From: VRUE01 sp963837735
GTDB lineage: Bacteria > Actinomycetota > Thermoleophilia > Solirubrobacterales > 70-9
Assembly: GCA_963837735.1 (NCBI GenBank)
Contig: CAWIOM010000010.1
Coordinates: 248,001 to 312,000, forward strand
Length of the DNA: 64,000 bases
Direction: 5' to 3'
Part shown: one piece after another, positions 11,714 to 21,283 of the stretch
Layout: every line of letters starts with the position of its first letter
Position numbering within the stretch: position 1 is the first letter of the stretch
Position numbers and translations under genes: made by a program
Notes under the pieces: generated by a model
Database searches by the model: none
What the model saw: only the letters and a program-made list of their open reading frames with translations
Told to the model about the DNA's origin: nothing

Positions 11714-12466
11714 GTGACCACCTACGACCGGACCGGAATCGGCTACGCCCAGGTGCGGCGCGGCGACCCGCGGATCGCGGCCTTCGTCGAACGCGGCCTC
11801 GGCGATGCCCGGACGGTGCTCAACGTCGGCGCCGGGACCGGCTCCTATGAGCCGGCCGGGCGCGAGGTGACCGCGGTCGAGCCCTCGGCGACGATGATCT
11901 CCCAGCGCGCGGCCGGCGCCGCGCCCGTGATCCAGGCGAGCGCCGAGGACCTGCCCTTCGACGACGACAGCTTCGACGCCGCGATGGCGATGATCACCGT
12001 CCACCACTGGGCCGACCTCGAGGCGGGGGTGGGGGAGATGGCACGCGTCGCCCGTGAGCGCGTCGTCATCCTCACCTTCGACCCGCAGCCGCTCGCCGAC
12101 TTCTGGCTGCTCGACTACTTCCCCCAGGCCTTCGACATCCACGCCGACTTCATGCCGCCGATCGAGGAGCTGACGGCGATCCTGGGCGGCGCCGGGGTGG
12201 CGGTCGAGGCCGTGCCGATCCCGCGTCAGTGCACGGACGGATTCTTCATCGCGCTCTGGGACAGGCCGGAGCTGCACCTCGACCCCGAGGTTCGCCGCGG
12301 CAGCACCGTCTGGCACGAGATGGAGCCCGAGCAGATCGCCCGCGGCCTCGCCGCCCTCACCGCCGACCTCGAGAGCGGCCGCTGGGACGAGCGCCACGGC
12401 CACCTGCGCGACGACACGCCGGAGCTCGAGCTCGGCCTGCGCCTCCTGGTCGCCGAGCAAGCCTGA
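11714..12466 (+). CDS. Class I SAM-dependent methyltransferase
   Basis: A 250-residue methyltransferase of the UbiE/Methyltransf_11 type. The SAM-binding glycine motif VLNVGAGTGSYE lies near residue 37, the acidic VTAVEPS strand near 56, and DLPFDDDSFDAAMAMITVHHW near 80. The substrate is unknown. The GTG at 11714 begins right before the conserved YDRTGIGYAQVRRGDPRI leader typical of this subfamily. It lies 34 bases after the TetR gene and converges on a second, unrelated methyltransferase gene. Confidence 0.88.
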   Translation: MTTYDRTGIGYAQVRRGDPRIAAFVERGLGDARTVLNVGAGTGSYEPAGREVTAVEPSATMISQRAAGAAPVIQASAEDLPFDDDSFDAAMAMITVHHWADLEAGVGEMARVARERVVILTFDPQPLADFWLLDYFPQAFDIHADFMPPIEELTAILGGAGVAVEAVPIPRQCTDGFFIALWDRPELHLDPEVRRGSTVWHEMEPEQIARGLAALTADLESGRWDERHGHLRDDTPELELGLRLLVAEQA

Positions 12467-12476
12467 GCGGCCGGCG

Positions 12477-13121
12477 TCAGCCCTCGCGCCGGCCCTGGAA
12501 GAAGAAGTAGAGCCCCGAGCGACTGGTCTCGCCGACCGCGATGCCGGCCCCGGCGAGCCACCCGAGCAGCTCCGGTTCCGTGCACATCGGGCCGAAGCCA
12601 CCCCTGTGGGGTCGCAGCAGCAGGCGCTGGCGGAGGCTGTCGCCGCGCACGAACGAGGCGCCGACGAGCCGCCCCCCGGGCTTCAGTACGCGGCCGATCT
12701 CGGCCACCGCCGCTTGCGGGTCGGGGAAGCAGTGGATCCCCCAGAGGGAAAGGAAGAGGTCGGCGCTGGCCGGCTCGAGCGGGAGGTCTTCGGCCCTCGT
12801 TTCGACGAACTCGATTCGGTCGAGCGCGCGCTTGCGAGCCCGCTCGCGCACCCGGCGGAGCATCGCCGGAGAGAGGTCGGCGGCGACGTAGCGGACGTCG
12901 CGGCCCGGGTTGAGCGCGCGCAGTGCCGGCCCGGCACCGCAGGGGCAGTCGACGATCGTCGCCCCGTCGGTGACCTCGCCGACCGCCGCCATGCTCTCGT
13001 AGTAGGGCTTGGTGTCCCCGCCCCAGATCAGCCTGCCGATCCGGCGGCTGAGTCGCGGTCGCTCCATGTAGGCGCTGTAGGCCGCGCCGAGGGGAGAGGC
13101 GTAGAAGTCGTCGCGCGACAT
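12477..13121 (-). CDS. Class I SAM-dependent methyltransferase
   Basis: A 214-residue methyltransferase. The SAM motif is TIVDCPCGAGPALRAL (about residues 42-57); an acidic loop YVAADLSPAML follows, then LPLEPASADLFLSLWGIHCFPD. The ATG at 13121 (MSRDDFYASPLG) is favoured because it leaves a 36-base divergent gap to the flavoprotein gene, whereas the longer open frame reads antisense through that gene. The substrate cannot be assigned. The leader with YMERPRLSRRIGRLIWGG is typical of small-molecule or lipid methyltransferases. Confidence 0.83.
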   Translation of the reverse strand: MSRDDFYASPLGAAYSAYMERPRLSRRIGRLIWGGDTKPYYESMAAVGEVTDGATIVDCPCGAGPALRALNPGRDVRYVAADLSPAMLRRVRERARKRALDRIEFVETRAEDLPLEPASADLFLSLWGIHCFPDPQAAVAEIGRVLKPGGRLVGASFVRGDSLRQRLLLRPHRGGFGPMCTEPELLGWLAGAGIAVGETSRSGLYFFFQGRREG

Positions 13122-13157
13122 CCGGCCGCACTCTACGCCCGGGGCCGGGCCGCGATT

Positions 13158-13757
13158 GTGATTTCTTTCACGCGATGGCCGCCGCCGCCCGATCCCCTCC
13201 GCGTCCTTGGCGAGTGGATCGAGGAGGCCGGTGAGGCCGGCCTCGCACAGCCCGGATCCGTCGCCTTCGTCACCGTCGGCGAGGACGGGCGCCCCTCGGC
13301 CCGGACCGTCAACCTGAAGCGGCTGGAGGACGACGCTCTGCTCTTCACCTCGGCGCTCTGGACGCGCAAGGCCCGGGAGGCGGAGGCCAACCCGAACGTG
13401 GCGCTGCTCTTCCACTGGCCGTCGCTGGGCCGTCAGGTTCACGTGATGGGGACCGCGGAGCTCACCGACCGGGCCCTGGCCGAGGAGCTCTTCGCCGAGC
13501 GCGACCTCTTCCACCAGCTGCAGACCGTCGTCTCCCGGCAGGGCGAGCCGATCGAGGACCTTGGCGAGATCCGCGGCCGTCTCTCGCACCTGGCCCAGGT
13601 TCAGGAGACGGCGCCCGACTGCCCGCCCGACTGGGGCGCGCTGCGGGTGCGGCCGGAGGTCGTCGAGCTATGGAGCGAAGCAGACGACCGAATCCACGAG
13701 CGGCGGCTATTCGCCCGACGCGGCGACGGCTGGGACGTCACCCTGCTCGCGCCGTAG
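13158..13757 (+). CDS. Pyridoxamine 5'-phosphate oxidase family flavoprotein
   Basis: A 199-residue FMN-binding split-barrel protein resembling PdxH. Conserved elements are VTVGEDGRPSARTVNLKRL (residues about 34-52), LLFTSALWTRKAREAEANPN, ALLFHWPSLGRQVHVMGTAE and a C-terminal VELWSEADDRIHERRLF, which matches the PdxH C-terminal dimer region (W...RLHDR). It may make pyridoxal phosphate, or act on another substrate. The GTG at 13158 is the likely start, 36 bases from the divergent methyltransferase. Its last 51 bases overlap the end of the convergent GMC gene. Confidence 0.8.
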   Translation: MISFTRWPPPPDPLRVLGEWIEEAGEAGLAQPGSVAFVTVGEDGRPSARTVNLKRLEDDALLFTSALWTRKAREAEANPNVALLFHWPSLGRQVHVMGTAELTDRALAEELFAERDLFHQLQTVVSRQGEPIEDLGEIRGRLSHLAQVQETAPDCPPDWGALRVRPEVVELWSEADDRIHERRLFARRGDGWDVTLLAP

Positions 13758-15305
13758 GGGGGTCGCGCCCCTGATCAGGTCGGCGGCGCGCTCGGCGAGG
13801 GCGATCACCGGCGCGTTGGTGTTGCCGCGCGGCACCTTCGGCATCACCGAGCAGTCGACGACCCGTATGCCCTCGAGGCCCTCGACCGCGAGGTTCTCGT
13901 CGACCACGGAGCCGATCGCGCAGGTCCCGACCGGGTGGTAGATCGGGAAGGTGGTGCGGGCGACGTGGGCGGCGATCGCCTCGTCGGAGTCGCCGTCCGG
14001 CGCCCAGTGCGGCTCCGAGCAGAAGCCCTTCAGCGCGGGCCGGCCGCAGATGTCCAGGGTCAGCCTCATGCCCGCGACCATCCGCTCCAGGTCGGACCCG
14101 GCGGTGTAGAAGGCGTTGTGGATCACCGGCTGCGCGGTCGGGTCGTTGGAGGCGAGGGTCACGGATCCGCGGCTCTCGGGCGTGAGCAGGCAGACCGAGG
14201 CCAGCATTCCGTGGCCCTCGGGGTCGGAGAAGCCCTCGTCGACGAGCTGTAGCGGCACGGTGTGGAACTGGACGTCCGGGGCCTCGGCGCCGGCTCCGAC
14301 CCTGGCGAAGCCTCCCGACTCGGCGAAGTTCGAAGTGAACACCCCGGTCCTGGAGGCTTCGTACTGCTCCAGCGCTGCCGGCTCCATCGCGTCGAGCAGG
14401 CTGCTCTGCTCGGTGGCCGTCCAGACCCCGTAGGCGCAGGCGTGGTCGCTGAGGTTCTGGCCGACGCCGGGCTGGTCCAGCAGGACCTCGACTTCGCGCA
14501 TCGCCAGGTGCTCGGCCGGGCCGACGCCGGAGAGCATCAGCAGCTGCGGCGAGTTGAAGGTTCCCCCGCAGAGGATCACCTCGCGCTCGGCACGCAGCTC
14601 CTGTGCCTCGCCGAGCTGGGTCGCCTCGACCCCGACCGCGCGCTTGCCCTCGAAGAGCACACGGTCGACGTGCATGAACGGCATCACGGTCAGGTTTGGC
14701 CGCTGGGCCATCGCCGGGTGCAGGTAGGCGACGGCGGCACTCGCCCGCATCCCCTCGCGCTGGGTCACCTGGTAGATGCCGACGCCGTCCTGCTCGGCGC
14801 CGTTGAAGTCCTCGTTCCGCTCGAGGCCCGCTTCGGCGCCGGCCTCGACCCAGGCGGAGGCGAGGGGCTGTCCGGAGCGCTGCTCGGAGACCGGGAGCGG
14901 CCCGCCGACGGCGTGCCACTCGGACTCGCCGCGCTCGTTGTCCTCGGATTTGAGGAAGTAGGGGAAGAGGTCGTCCCAGGCCCAGCCGTCGACGCCCCAT
15001 TCGTCGTAGTCGCGGTGGTTGCCGCGGATGTAGACCATCGCGTTGATCGAGGAGGAGCCGCCGAGCACCTTGCCGCGCGGCAGCGCGATCCGGCGGCCGC
15101 CGCAGTTGGGCTCCGGCGCCGAGACGTAGTCCCAGTCGACGTCGGTCCGCTGCAGCTGCAGGTAGCCGAGCGGGACGTGGATGTTCTCCTTCGTGTCGGG
15201 GCCGCCGGCCTCGAGCAGCAGGACCTTTGTGTCGGGGTCCTCGGAAAGGCGAGCGGCGAGCACGCACCCGGCCGATCCGGCTCCGACGATCACGTAGTCG
15301 TACAT
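13707..15305 (-). CDS. GMC-family oxidoreductase (choline or alcohol dehydrogenase type)
   Basis: A 532-residue FAD-dependent GMC oxidoreductase. The N-terminal YDYVIVGAGSAGCVLAARL binds the ADP of FAD, and GKVLGGSSSINAMVYIRGN is GMC signature 1. The C-terminal active-site strand HPVGTCAIG supplies the catalytic His, with the second His/Asn region in RGNTNAPVIALAERAADLI. The substrate is an alcohol, often choline or a long-chain alcohol; the alkB operon nearby makes a fatty alcohol conceivable, but that is speculation. The start ATG 15305 follows a strong AGGAGGAGG. The 3' end overlaps the PNPOx-like gene by 51 bases. Confidence 0.92.
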   Translation of the reverse strand: MYDYVIVGAGSAGCVLAARLSEDPDTKVLLLEAGGPDTKENIHVPLGYLQLQRTDVDWDYVSAPEPNCGGRRIALPRGKVLGGSSSINAMVYIRGNHRDYDEWGVDGWAWDDLFPYFLKSEDNERGESEWHAVGGPLPVSEQRSGQPLASAWVEAGAEAGLERNEDFNGAEQDGVGIYQVTQREGMRASAAVAYLHPAMAQRPNLTVMPFMHVDRVLFEGKRAVGVEATQLGEAQELRAEREVILCGGTFNSPQLLMLSGVGPAEHLAMREVEVLLDQPGVGQNLSDHACAYGVWTATEQSSLLDAMEPAALEQYEASRTGVFTSNFAESGGFARVGAGAEAPDVQFHTVPLQLVDEGFSDPEGHGMLASVCLLTPESRGSVTLASNDPTAQPVIHNAFYTAGSDLERMVAGMRLTLDICGRPALKGFCSEPHWAPDGDSDEAIAAHVARTTFPIYHPVGTCAIGSVVDENLAVEGLEGIRVVDCSVMPKVPRGNTNAPVIALAERAADLIRGATPLRREQGDVPAVAASGE

Positions 15306-15355
15306 CGGATCCTCCTCCTGGCCGGTTCCACCCGGCCGGTTCGCGTCAGTCCACC

Positions 15356-15847
15356 CTACCCCTGTTTGCCGTAGTAGACGACGAATCGCTGCCCGAAGCC
15401 GTGGCGCTCGTAGAAGCGCTGGGAGTCGACGTTGCTCGTCGTCGTGGTGATCGCGATCTCGTCGACGCCGATCTCCGCGAGGCGTCCCCGGACCGCGCCG
15501 AGCAGGGCGCTGCCCACACCGGAGCCCCGACTTTCCGGGAGGACGGAGAGCGTCTCCAGCTCGGCCAGGCGATCCCCGGTCGCCCAGGACGCGTAACCGG
15601 GCCCGACTGTGACGAACGCATACCCGACCTGTCCCTCGTCCTCTTCCGCGAGGGCGAAGAAGGAGTCGGGCTCGAGCAGCCATCGCTCGTATTTCGTCCG
15701 CCGCCTGGCCCATGCCTCCGACGGGGCACGCGCCGGGGTCCCGGCGGCGAGGCTCGGGGTGATCCGCGCGTGGTGCTCCTGGAGCGCGTTCCAGAGGGGC
15801 TCGAGCAGGTCGAGCTCGCCGGCGTCGGAGCTGAGACGGACGATCAC
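15356..15847 (-). CDS. GNAT-family N-acetyltransferase
   Basis: A 163-residue GNAT. The acetyl-CoA loop is LETLSVLPESRGSGVGSALLGAVR (about residues 93-116, with R-G-S-G-V-G), followed by IAITTTTSNVDSQRFYERHGF. The acceptor is unknown. The start GTG 15847 overlaps the stop of the next upstream acetyltransferase by four bases, so the two are coupled. The GMC gene lies 50 bases downstream on the same strand. Confidence 0.87.
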   Translation of the reverse strand: MIVRLSSDAGELDLLEPLWNALQEHHARITPSLAAGTPARAPSEAWARRRTKYERWLLEPDSFFALAEEDEGQVGYAFVTVGPGYASWATGDRLAELETLSVLPESRGSGVGSALLGAVRGRLAEIGVDEIAITTTTSNVDSQRFYERHGFGQRFVVYYGKQG

Positions 15848-16425
15848 CGATCGAGCCGGCGGCGAAGGTTGTCGCGCACGGCGGGCCACTCGGCGTCGAT
15901 CACGCTGTAGTAGGCGGAGTCGCGCAGGCCGACGTCGGGGAGGATCATGTGGTTGCGGAGCACACCCTCGAACTGGGCCGGGATCGCGGCCAGCGCCGCC
16001 CGCGAGCGCTCGTTGCGGGCGTCGGTCTTGAACTCGACCCGGACGCACTCGAGCGTCTCGAAGGCGTGCTCGAGCATCAGCAGCTTGGCCTCGACGTTGG
16101 CGCCCGTCCGCCAGGCCCGGGGGTTGAGCCAGGTCCAGCCGATCTCGACGACCCTGTCGGCGGGGCGGACGTTGAGGTAGCGGCTGCTGCCGACCGCCGC
16201 CCCGGAGGCGCGCTCGCGGGTCAGGAACGGGCCCTCGGTGCCCGCCCGAACCGCCTCGAAGGTCAGCTCGAGCCAGAGATCGAAGCGCTCGGGCTCGTTG
16301 AGGTTTGCCAGCCAGTCCCAGATCTCGGGCGCCTGGGCCGGCTCGCGGAGCTGATCGGCGTTCTCCTCGGTGAGCGGCTCGAGGACGACGATCGATCCCT
16401 CGAGCCGTTTGGTCAGCGGCTGCAT
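15844..16425 (-). CDS. RimJ/RimL-type GNAT acetyltransferase
   Basis: A 193-residue GNAT of the RimJ/RimL/Acetyltransf_3 kind. It begins LEGSIVVLEPLTEENADQL and has the family tract EIGWTWLNPRAWRTGANVEAK (about 90-110), then HAFETLECVRVEFKTDARNERSRAAL. Such proteins acetylate N-terminal amines of proteins or small molecules; the target is not predictable. First gene of a coupled pair, seven bases from dtd on the same strand, so the three may be one transcript. Confidence 0.87.
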   Translation of the reverse strand: MQPLTKRLEGSIVVLEPLTEENADQLREPAQAPEIWDWLANLNEPERFDLWLELTFEAVRAGTEGPFLTRERASGAAVGSSRYLNVRPADRVVEIGWTWLNPRAWRTGANVEAKLLMLEHAFETLECVRVEFKTDARNERSRAALAAIPAQFEGVLRNHMILPDVGLRDSAYYSVIDAEWPAVRDNLRRRLDR

Positions 16426-16432
16426 GAGGCGA

Positions 16433-16867
16433 TCAATCGTAGGCCGACAGGGGGAGCTCCAGCATCAGGGTCACCGGCCCGTCGTTGACCAGGGCGACGC
16501 CCATGCAGGCGCCGAAGACTCCCTTCTTCGCCCCCAGCCGCTCGCAGAAGCGGTCATACAGCGGCTCGGCCTCCTCTCCGGGGGCCGCCTGCAAATAGCT
16601 CGGCCGGTTGCCGTGGCGGGCGTCTCCGTAGAGGGTGAACTGGCTGACGCAGAGGACCTCGCGGTCGCCGAGCGGCTCGTTGAGGCGCCCCTCGGCGTCG
16701 TCGAAGATCCGCAGAGCGCGGACCTTGTCGGCGAGCCGGTCCGCCTGCTCGGTGTCGTCTTCGACCGAGACGCCGAGCAGGACCAGCAGCCCCGGGCCGA
16801 TCTGGGCGACGCGCTCGCCCTCGACGTCGACGGCCGCCTGGCTGACCCGTTGGACCAATGCCCTCAC
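16433..16867 (-). CDS. dtd: D-aminoacyl-tRNA deacylase
   Basis: A 144-residue DTD, which removes D-amino acids wrongly attached to tRNA in the cytoplasm. It is full length and begins with the family start MRALVQRVSQAAVDVEG. Both active-site signatures are present: SQFTLYGD near residue 75 and NDGPVT near 132 (the NxGP(V/T)T motif). No frame problem. It heads a minus-strand group with the two acetyltransferase genes. Confidence 0.95.
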   Translation of the reverse strand: MRALVQRVSQAAVDVEGERVAQIGPGLLVLLGVSVEDDTEQADRLADKVRALRIFDDAEGRLNEPLGDREVLCVSQFTLYGDARHGNRPSYLQAAPGEEAEPLYDRFCERLGAKKGVFGACMGVALVNDGPVTLMLELPLSAYD

Positions 16868-16950
16868 AGGCTCAGCGTAATCTCGTCGGCGTGGAGACGC
16901 AGCTGACCGAGATGGGGGAGATGGTCTGCGCCCGTCACTGAGTACCGCCG

Positions 16951-17325
16951 CTAGGCGGCGTCGAACAGTGCGCAGTCCTCGATCGCCTGACAGCTGCAGG
17001 CGGTTGCCGCGGCGAGCCAGCCCCGCATCGCCTCGGTCCGCTCGATCAGGGCCTCGACTTCAGGCAGCTTGCGCTCGGCGAGCTCGCGGAGCTGCTCGTG
17101 CGCCGGCGCTCCGGCGTCCGTCGAGGCAAGCAGGGTGCGTACCTGGGCGAGCGAGAACCCGGCCTGCTTGGCTACGTCGATCGTCCCCAGCCGCCGGACC
17201 GTCTCGGAGGTGTAGCGGCGCCGGCCGGACTCCCGCTCCGGCTCCGGCAGCAGCCCATGGCGCTCGTAGTACCGGATTGCCGACACGTTGACGCCGGCCC
17301 GCTCCGCGACCTCCCCGATGCTCAG
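16951..17325 (-). CDS. MerR-family regulator, probable CTG start
   Basis: A MerR-type activator. The winged helix includes SIGEVAERAGVNVSAIRYYE, but the first standard start codon (GTG 17286) would remove SIGEVAERAGVN, the first recognition helix. In that frame an in-frame stop lies about 30 bases upstream and no ATG, GTG or TTG precedes the domain; a CTG at 17325 with GGAAG five bases before it is the best start. An indel is the alternative. The C-terminus has Cys residues (ACSCQAIEDCALF) arranged as CxC-x5-C, recalling SoxR-like or metal-sensing MerR proteins. It is divergent from the small gene at 17392, with a MerR-type promoter between. Confidence 0.8.
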   Translation of the reverse strand: MSIGEVAERAGVNVSAIRYYERHGLLPEPERESGRRRYTSETVRRLGTIDVAKQAGFSLAQVRTLLASTDAGAPAHEQLRELAERKLPEVEALIERTEAMRGWLAAATACSCQAIEDCALFDAA

Positions 17326-17353
17326 CGTTGCTTCCGTGATCTCGAATCGCCCC

Positions 17354-17384
17354 TTGACCTAAACCTCGGTTCAGGGTCAACAGT
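17354..17384 (+). promoter_or_regulatory. MerR-type operator-promoter
   Basis: TTGACC (17354-17359) is followed by a 19-base spacer and AACAGT (17379-17384). MerR regulators act on promoters with such over-long 19-20 base spacers. GGTCAA at 17375-17380 mirrors TTGACC, and an inner AACC/GGTT pair sits between. It lies in the gap between the MerR gene and the small gene at 17392, reading towards the latter. Seen: spacing and symmetry. Inferred: function. Confidence 0.6.
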
Positions 17385-17391
17385 AGCCCCG

Positions 17392-17729
17392 ATGGCCAAG
17401 AAAGCCGAAACGCCCGAGGAGCTGCCGATCGCCTGCAGCCTCGACGCGGCCGCCCTCGGGGATCGGCTGGCGCGCTTGGCAGGCCTCGGCGCCGCGAGCC
17501 TGCTCGGTGCCGAGGGGAGGAGCGGCAGCCACACGCTCCGCTTCTCCGACGACCCTGCCACCCGGGCCGCGCTCGAGGAGGCGCTCGCCGCGAGGCGGAG
17601 TGCTGTCCGTTCCTCGGGCTCTCGCTGGCTCGCGCCGGGGGCGAGCTGGTCCTCGACATCGATGCTCCGGCGGGCGGCGAGGCGATCGCCGACGAGCTCG
17701 CCGCGGCGTTCCGAACCGCCTGGATCTAG
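17392..17729 (+). CDS. Small cytosolic protein with ECCPF motif, target of the MerR gene; one frameshift
   Basis: About 112 residues. It reads MAKKAETPEELPIACSLD in the first frame to about 17590, then AEAECCPFLGLSLARAGGELVLDI in the next frame to the stop at 17727. The total length is one base short of a whole number of codons and the break falls at GCCGCGAG, where GCCGCCGAG would restore the frame, so a missing C is likely. The ECCPF-L pattern and divergent MerR neighbour are typical of a small family found beside MerR or mercury/arsenic-type regulators; I know no proven function. Paired cysteines suggest metal or thiol chemistry. Confidence 0.6.
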
Positions 17730-20700
17730 CGGACGCGGCCGCCGGCCGACCTCGAGCTGCCGCTGGGGAGCGGGTCGGCAACCGTGGCCGAGATCACCGC
17801 CTCCACCGTCAGCCGGCCGCCGGCCGACTTCAGCTTCGTCGGGATGACGATGCCCCGGGCCAGCCGGCGGGCCGACCTGCGCCCGGGGGGCAGCTGCTTG
17901 CTCGCCTGGCCGACGACCTTCCTGCCGCGGCGGACCTCGACGCCGACGACGAGCGCGTCGAGCTTGCCGACCCTGCCGGCGAGCCTGGCTCGGACCCGGG
18001 CCAGCACCCGCTTGCCCTTCGTCTTCGCGCTCACCCGGATCTGCTTCACACGCACCTGCGGCCGCAGGTGGTTGCGCAAAACCCTTCGCCTCCCGTTGAC
18101 CCTGGCGGGGAGGCTGCGGCCGAGCCGCTTCCAGCGCGGCGCCAGGGTCACCCTGGCGCCCGACCCGAGGCGCAGCTTCGTCTTCAGTCGGGCCGCGACG
18201 TCGCGTTTGCCGTAGCTCGCCAGCTCGACCGTGACGTTACTCGCGGGGCCGGCGTGGGTGAGCTTGACGGCGTCGCCCTTGCCGGCGAGCTTGAGCTGCG
18301 TCCTGCCCCCGCGGGCGCCGCTGACCCGGACCAGGTGCCCGGATTTGTCGGAGATCACGGTCAGGTCGACGTCGGTCGAGCCCGACCCCGCCTTGAAGCC
18401 GATCCCCTGGGTGCTCCCCTTCGGCAGCAGCGCTGTGTTGCCGCCGCCCCTCCTGGCGCTCGCCTTCGCACCGGGGCCGTCGGCATGGATCTCGGCGCTC
18501 GCGCCTTCGCCGAAGACGCCGGCGTCGATGTTCCCCTTCGAGTTCGTCGGCAAGGGGATCGAGTGCGCCTTGCCCGAGTCGGCCGCGATCACCGATCCGT
18601 CGCCGTCGGGGTAGCCGAGGCTCATCACCCCCGATTTGACTTCGGCCGAGACGCTCGCCGCCGTCGGCGAGCTCGCCGAGGCCGAGGCGGTGGAATTGAG
18701 GCCGGGAGTCGCCAGCGCCCGCAGGCCCTCGAGGCTGGCCAGTGAGCCTGGCACGACCGGCAGCTCTTTCTCGACCGAGAACCAGGAGAGGTCCCCGGTC
18801 GGCCCGCTCCGCGGCCCGCGGATTTCTTCGCCGGCGTCGTTTTTCCCAGCCGGCACCGAGATTCCGGGCATCGTCCAGCCGCCGCCCGGCGAGACCTCGA
18901 TCCGGCTCAGGTTCTGATCGAGGCTCTGATGGAAGAGGCCGTTGCCGTTCTCGGCGGGCTGGAACGGGTAGTTGTTGTCGTAGACGCGGATGAAGAAGCC
19001 GCCGTCGGAGCGGCCTTCGATGTCGTAGACGTCGACCGCGTGTCCGCTTCCGTCCCAGCTGATCACCAGCATCGGCCGCCTGCCGGCCCGCAGTTCTCGT
19101 TCCAGCGCCGCGCGCATCGTGCCCGGCCCGGTGACGGCGTTGAGCGAGCGCCGCGCGACCCAGAGTTGGATGAACTCGGCGGTCATCTGGATCGGGTGCT
19201 GGATCGCCGCGTACTTGATCGGCGAGTACTCGGCCCGCCCCTCGAGCGGGATGTCACCCCGGCCGGGAATCGTCTCGCGCCCGGTCCGCTGCAGGGACCA
19301 GACCGGCGCGGCCGCGGGGGCAGGCCCCGGAGGCCGGCCGTGCACGGTCACCTGGCCCGCCGCGATCCGCCGGCTGGCGACCGCGAGGCCCACGCAGGTG
19401 CCGCCGCGGTGGTAAAACGCGGACTCGCCGAGGATCGTCTGCATCAGGCCCTGTTGCGGGGTCGGAATCGGGGTCACGACGTCCCAGCAGCCGGGGAAGA
19501 AGAGGCCGATGTCGCAGGCGGTCAGGTTCGTCTGGCGCGGGCCGAGCAGCTCCTGCCAGTCGCGCAGCGAGCCGGCTCCGACCGGTTTCGGCTCGTCGCG
19601 TTCGTCGACGGTGCCGTCTTCGTTGACGTCGTCCCAGTCGCCGTCCTCGTTTTCGAAGTTGAAGCCGAAGCGGTTGCGGTAGGAGGCGACGATCGCGTCA
19701 GGGAGGACCCCGGCCCCGGATATGACCGTGCCGGACGGGTTGACGACCGCGATCGCGCCGCTGGTCGCGAGGCGGGGTGTCGCGGCCCCCGCCGAGACGC
19801 GGTTCGGGTCCTCGGCCGTCGGGCTCGGGTTCACGGTGGCGGGCACCGTCGCCTGGTCGTTGCCGAAGCGCACCTGGGCTCCCGGGCAGAGCCCGTCGCC
19901 GGCGACCGTCACCCCGGTGCCTGCGAAGAGCCCCTGGGGGGTCGTCAGCCCGGTCGGTGAGAACGAGGTGAGGCGGGGCGCCGCTCGCACGACGTCGAAT
20001 GGCAGCGTGCGCTCGACCCCGCCGTTGCTGGCGACGACCTTCAGCGGCACGGGAGCATCGAACTCGGGGTCGTCGCCGCGCGTGACGCTGACCGTCCCTT
20101 CGCCGAACTGGCCGGAGCCGATCGTCGGCGGCGAGACCGAGACGCCGAGGTCGCTCGGGATCGCCCCGGTCGAGAACCGGTACTCGACCCTCAGGTCGAC
20201 GTCGCCTCCGTAGTAGACGTTGCGGTCGACGTAGAAGTGGAACCGGGTGGTCGCGCAGCGCTCCGGGCGCACCGGCAGCGGGTCGGTGGCGCGCAGCCCG
20301 AATGGCGACTCGATCCGGAAGTCGATGTCGAGCGTCGCGGGTGGGCAGCGAGGAGAACCCGGTGACCGTGAGCGTCTGTTTGGCGCTGTCGGCCGCGCTC
20401 GTCGGCAGGGTCAGCGTCGCAGTTGTCGCGTTGCCGGTCGTCGGGTTCGGGCTGAAGGAGACGCCCTCGCCCGTGACGCCGGGCACGTTGCCGCTGAGGG
20501 TGACCGAGCCCGTGAACCCGTTGAGCCGCTGGATCCCGATTTTGTACTGCTTGGACGCGCCCGGGAAGACGATGCCGCCCAGGTCTTCGGTGACCAGCTG
20601 GTAGTCCTGTTCGGCCGCCGGGTCGAGCGTGTATTCGAGGTCGTCGACCCTGGTTTCCTCGTATGCAGTCGGTGCCGTGAGCCGGAAGAGGTAGAAGGAG

Positions 20701-21209
20701 GCGCCGCTTTCGGCATGGGCGCTGAGCGACGTCCAGGCGCCGGACCCGACCGTGGCGCTGGTGTGCACCGTGCCGCCTCCGCTGCGGTAGGCGTCGAGGC
20801 CGAACGTCGCCGAGCCGGAGGCCGTGCGGACCCAGATCGTCATGTCGGTGACGACGCTGGTGAAGCGACCCTCGAGCCCCGGGTGGGGGAACTCTTCGCC
20901 GATCGCGGCGGTCGTCACGTTGAGGCTGTGGGTGCCGGAGCGGGCGGGAGCGCCGGTCTTGGCGACCGGCAGGTAGGCGCCCGAGGCGGGGTTTTCGGTG
21001 AAGTAGACGCCGTTCGATTGGAACTGCGTGTTGACCTGGGTGCCGTCGGTTTGGGCCGGCGACTCGAAGTCCTCGGTGACGGTGACCGCCTGCGCCGCGG
21101 CCGGCCCGGCGAGGGCAAGGGCCACGCCGCCCGCGAGGGTCGCTGCCAGTCTACGGACGCGCAGCCTGTGGGTGCCCCGGTCGCCCTGCTGCCGGTATTG
21201 CGAAGACAC
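17726..21209 (-). CDS. Very large secreted protein with cysteine-peptidase-like core
   Basis: About 1,160 residues once one frameshift near 20340 is repaired. Signal peptide at residues 18-42 (LAATLAGGVALALAGPAAAQA); GTG start 21209. Then come a lectin-like beta domain (TEDFESPAQTDGTQVNTQF), Ig-like repeats, an IPT/TIG-like stretch (LTSFSPTGLTTPQGLFAGTG), an EF-hand-like loop (DVNEDGTVDERDE) and a domain with GGTCVGLAVASRR, later SGHAVDVYDI and VYDNNYPF. Cys, His and Asp/Asn in that order match papain-fold enzymes such as the C39-like group, so an extracellular protease or transpeptidase is plausible but unproven. The C-terminal 250 residues are Arg/Lys-rich, beta-like and probably wall-binding. 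Its stop overlaps that of the ECCPF gene. Confidence 0.6.
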
Positions 21210-21283
21210 GATTTGAGGATAGCGCTCGCTTCGAGGCCCTCATATGGGCGTCCGCCGCGGGGCAGCCGGGGCGGGGCCGAGCC

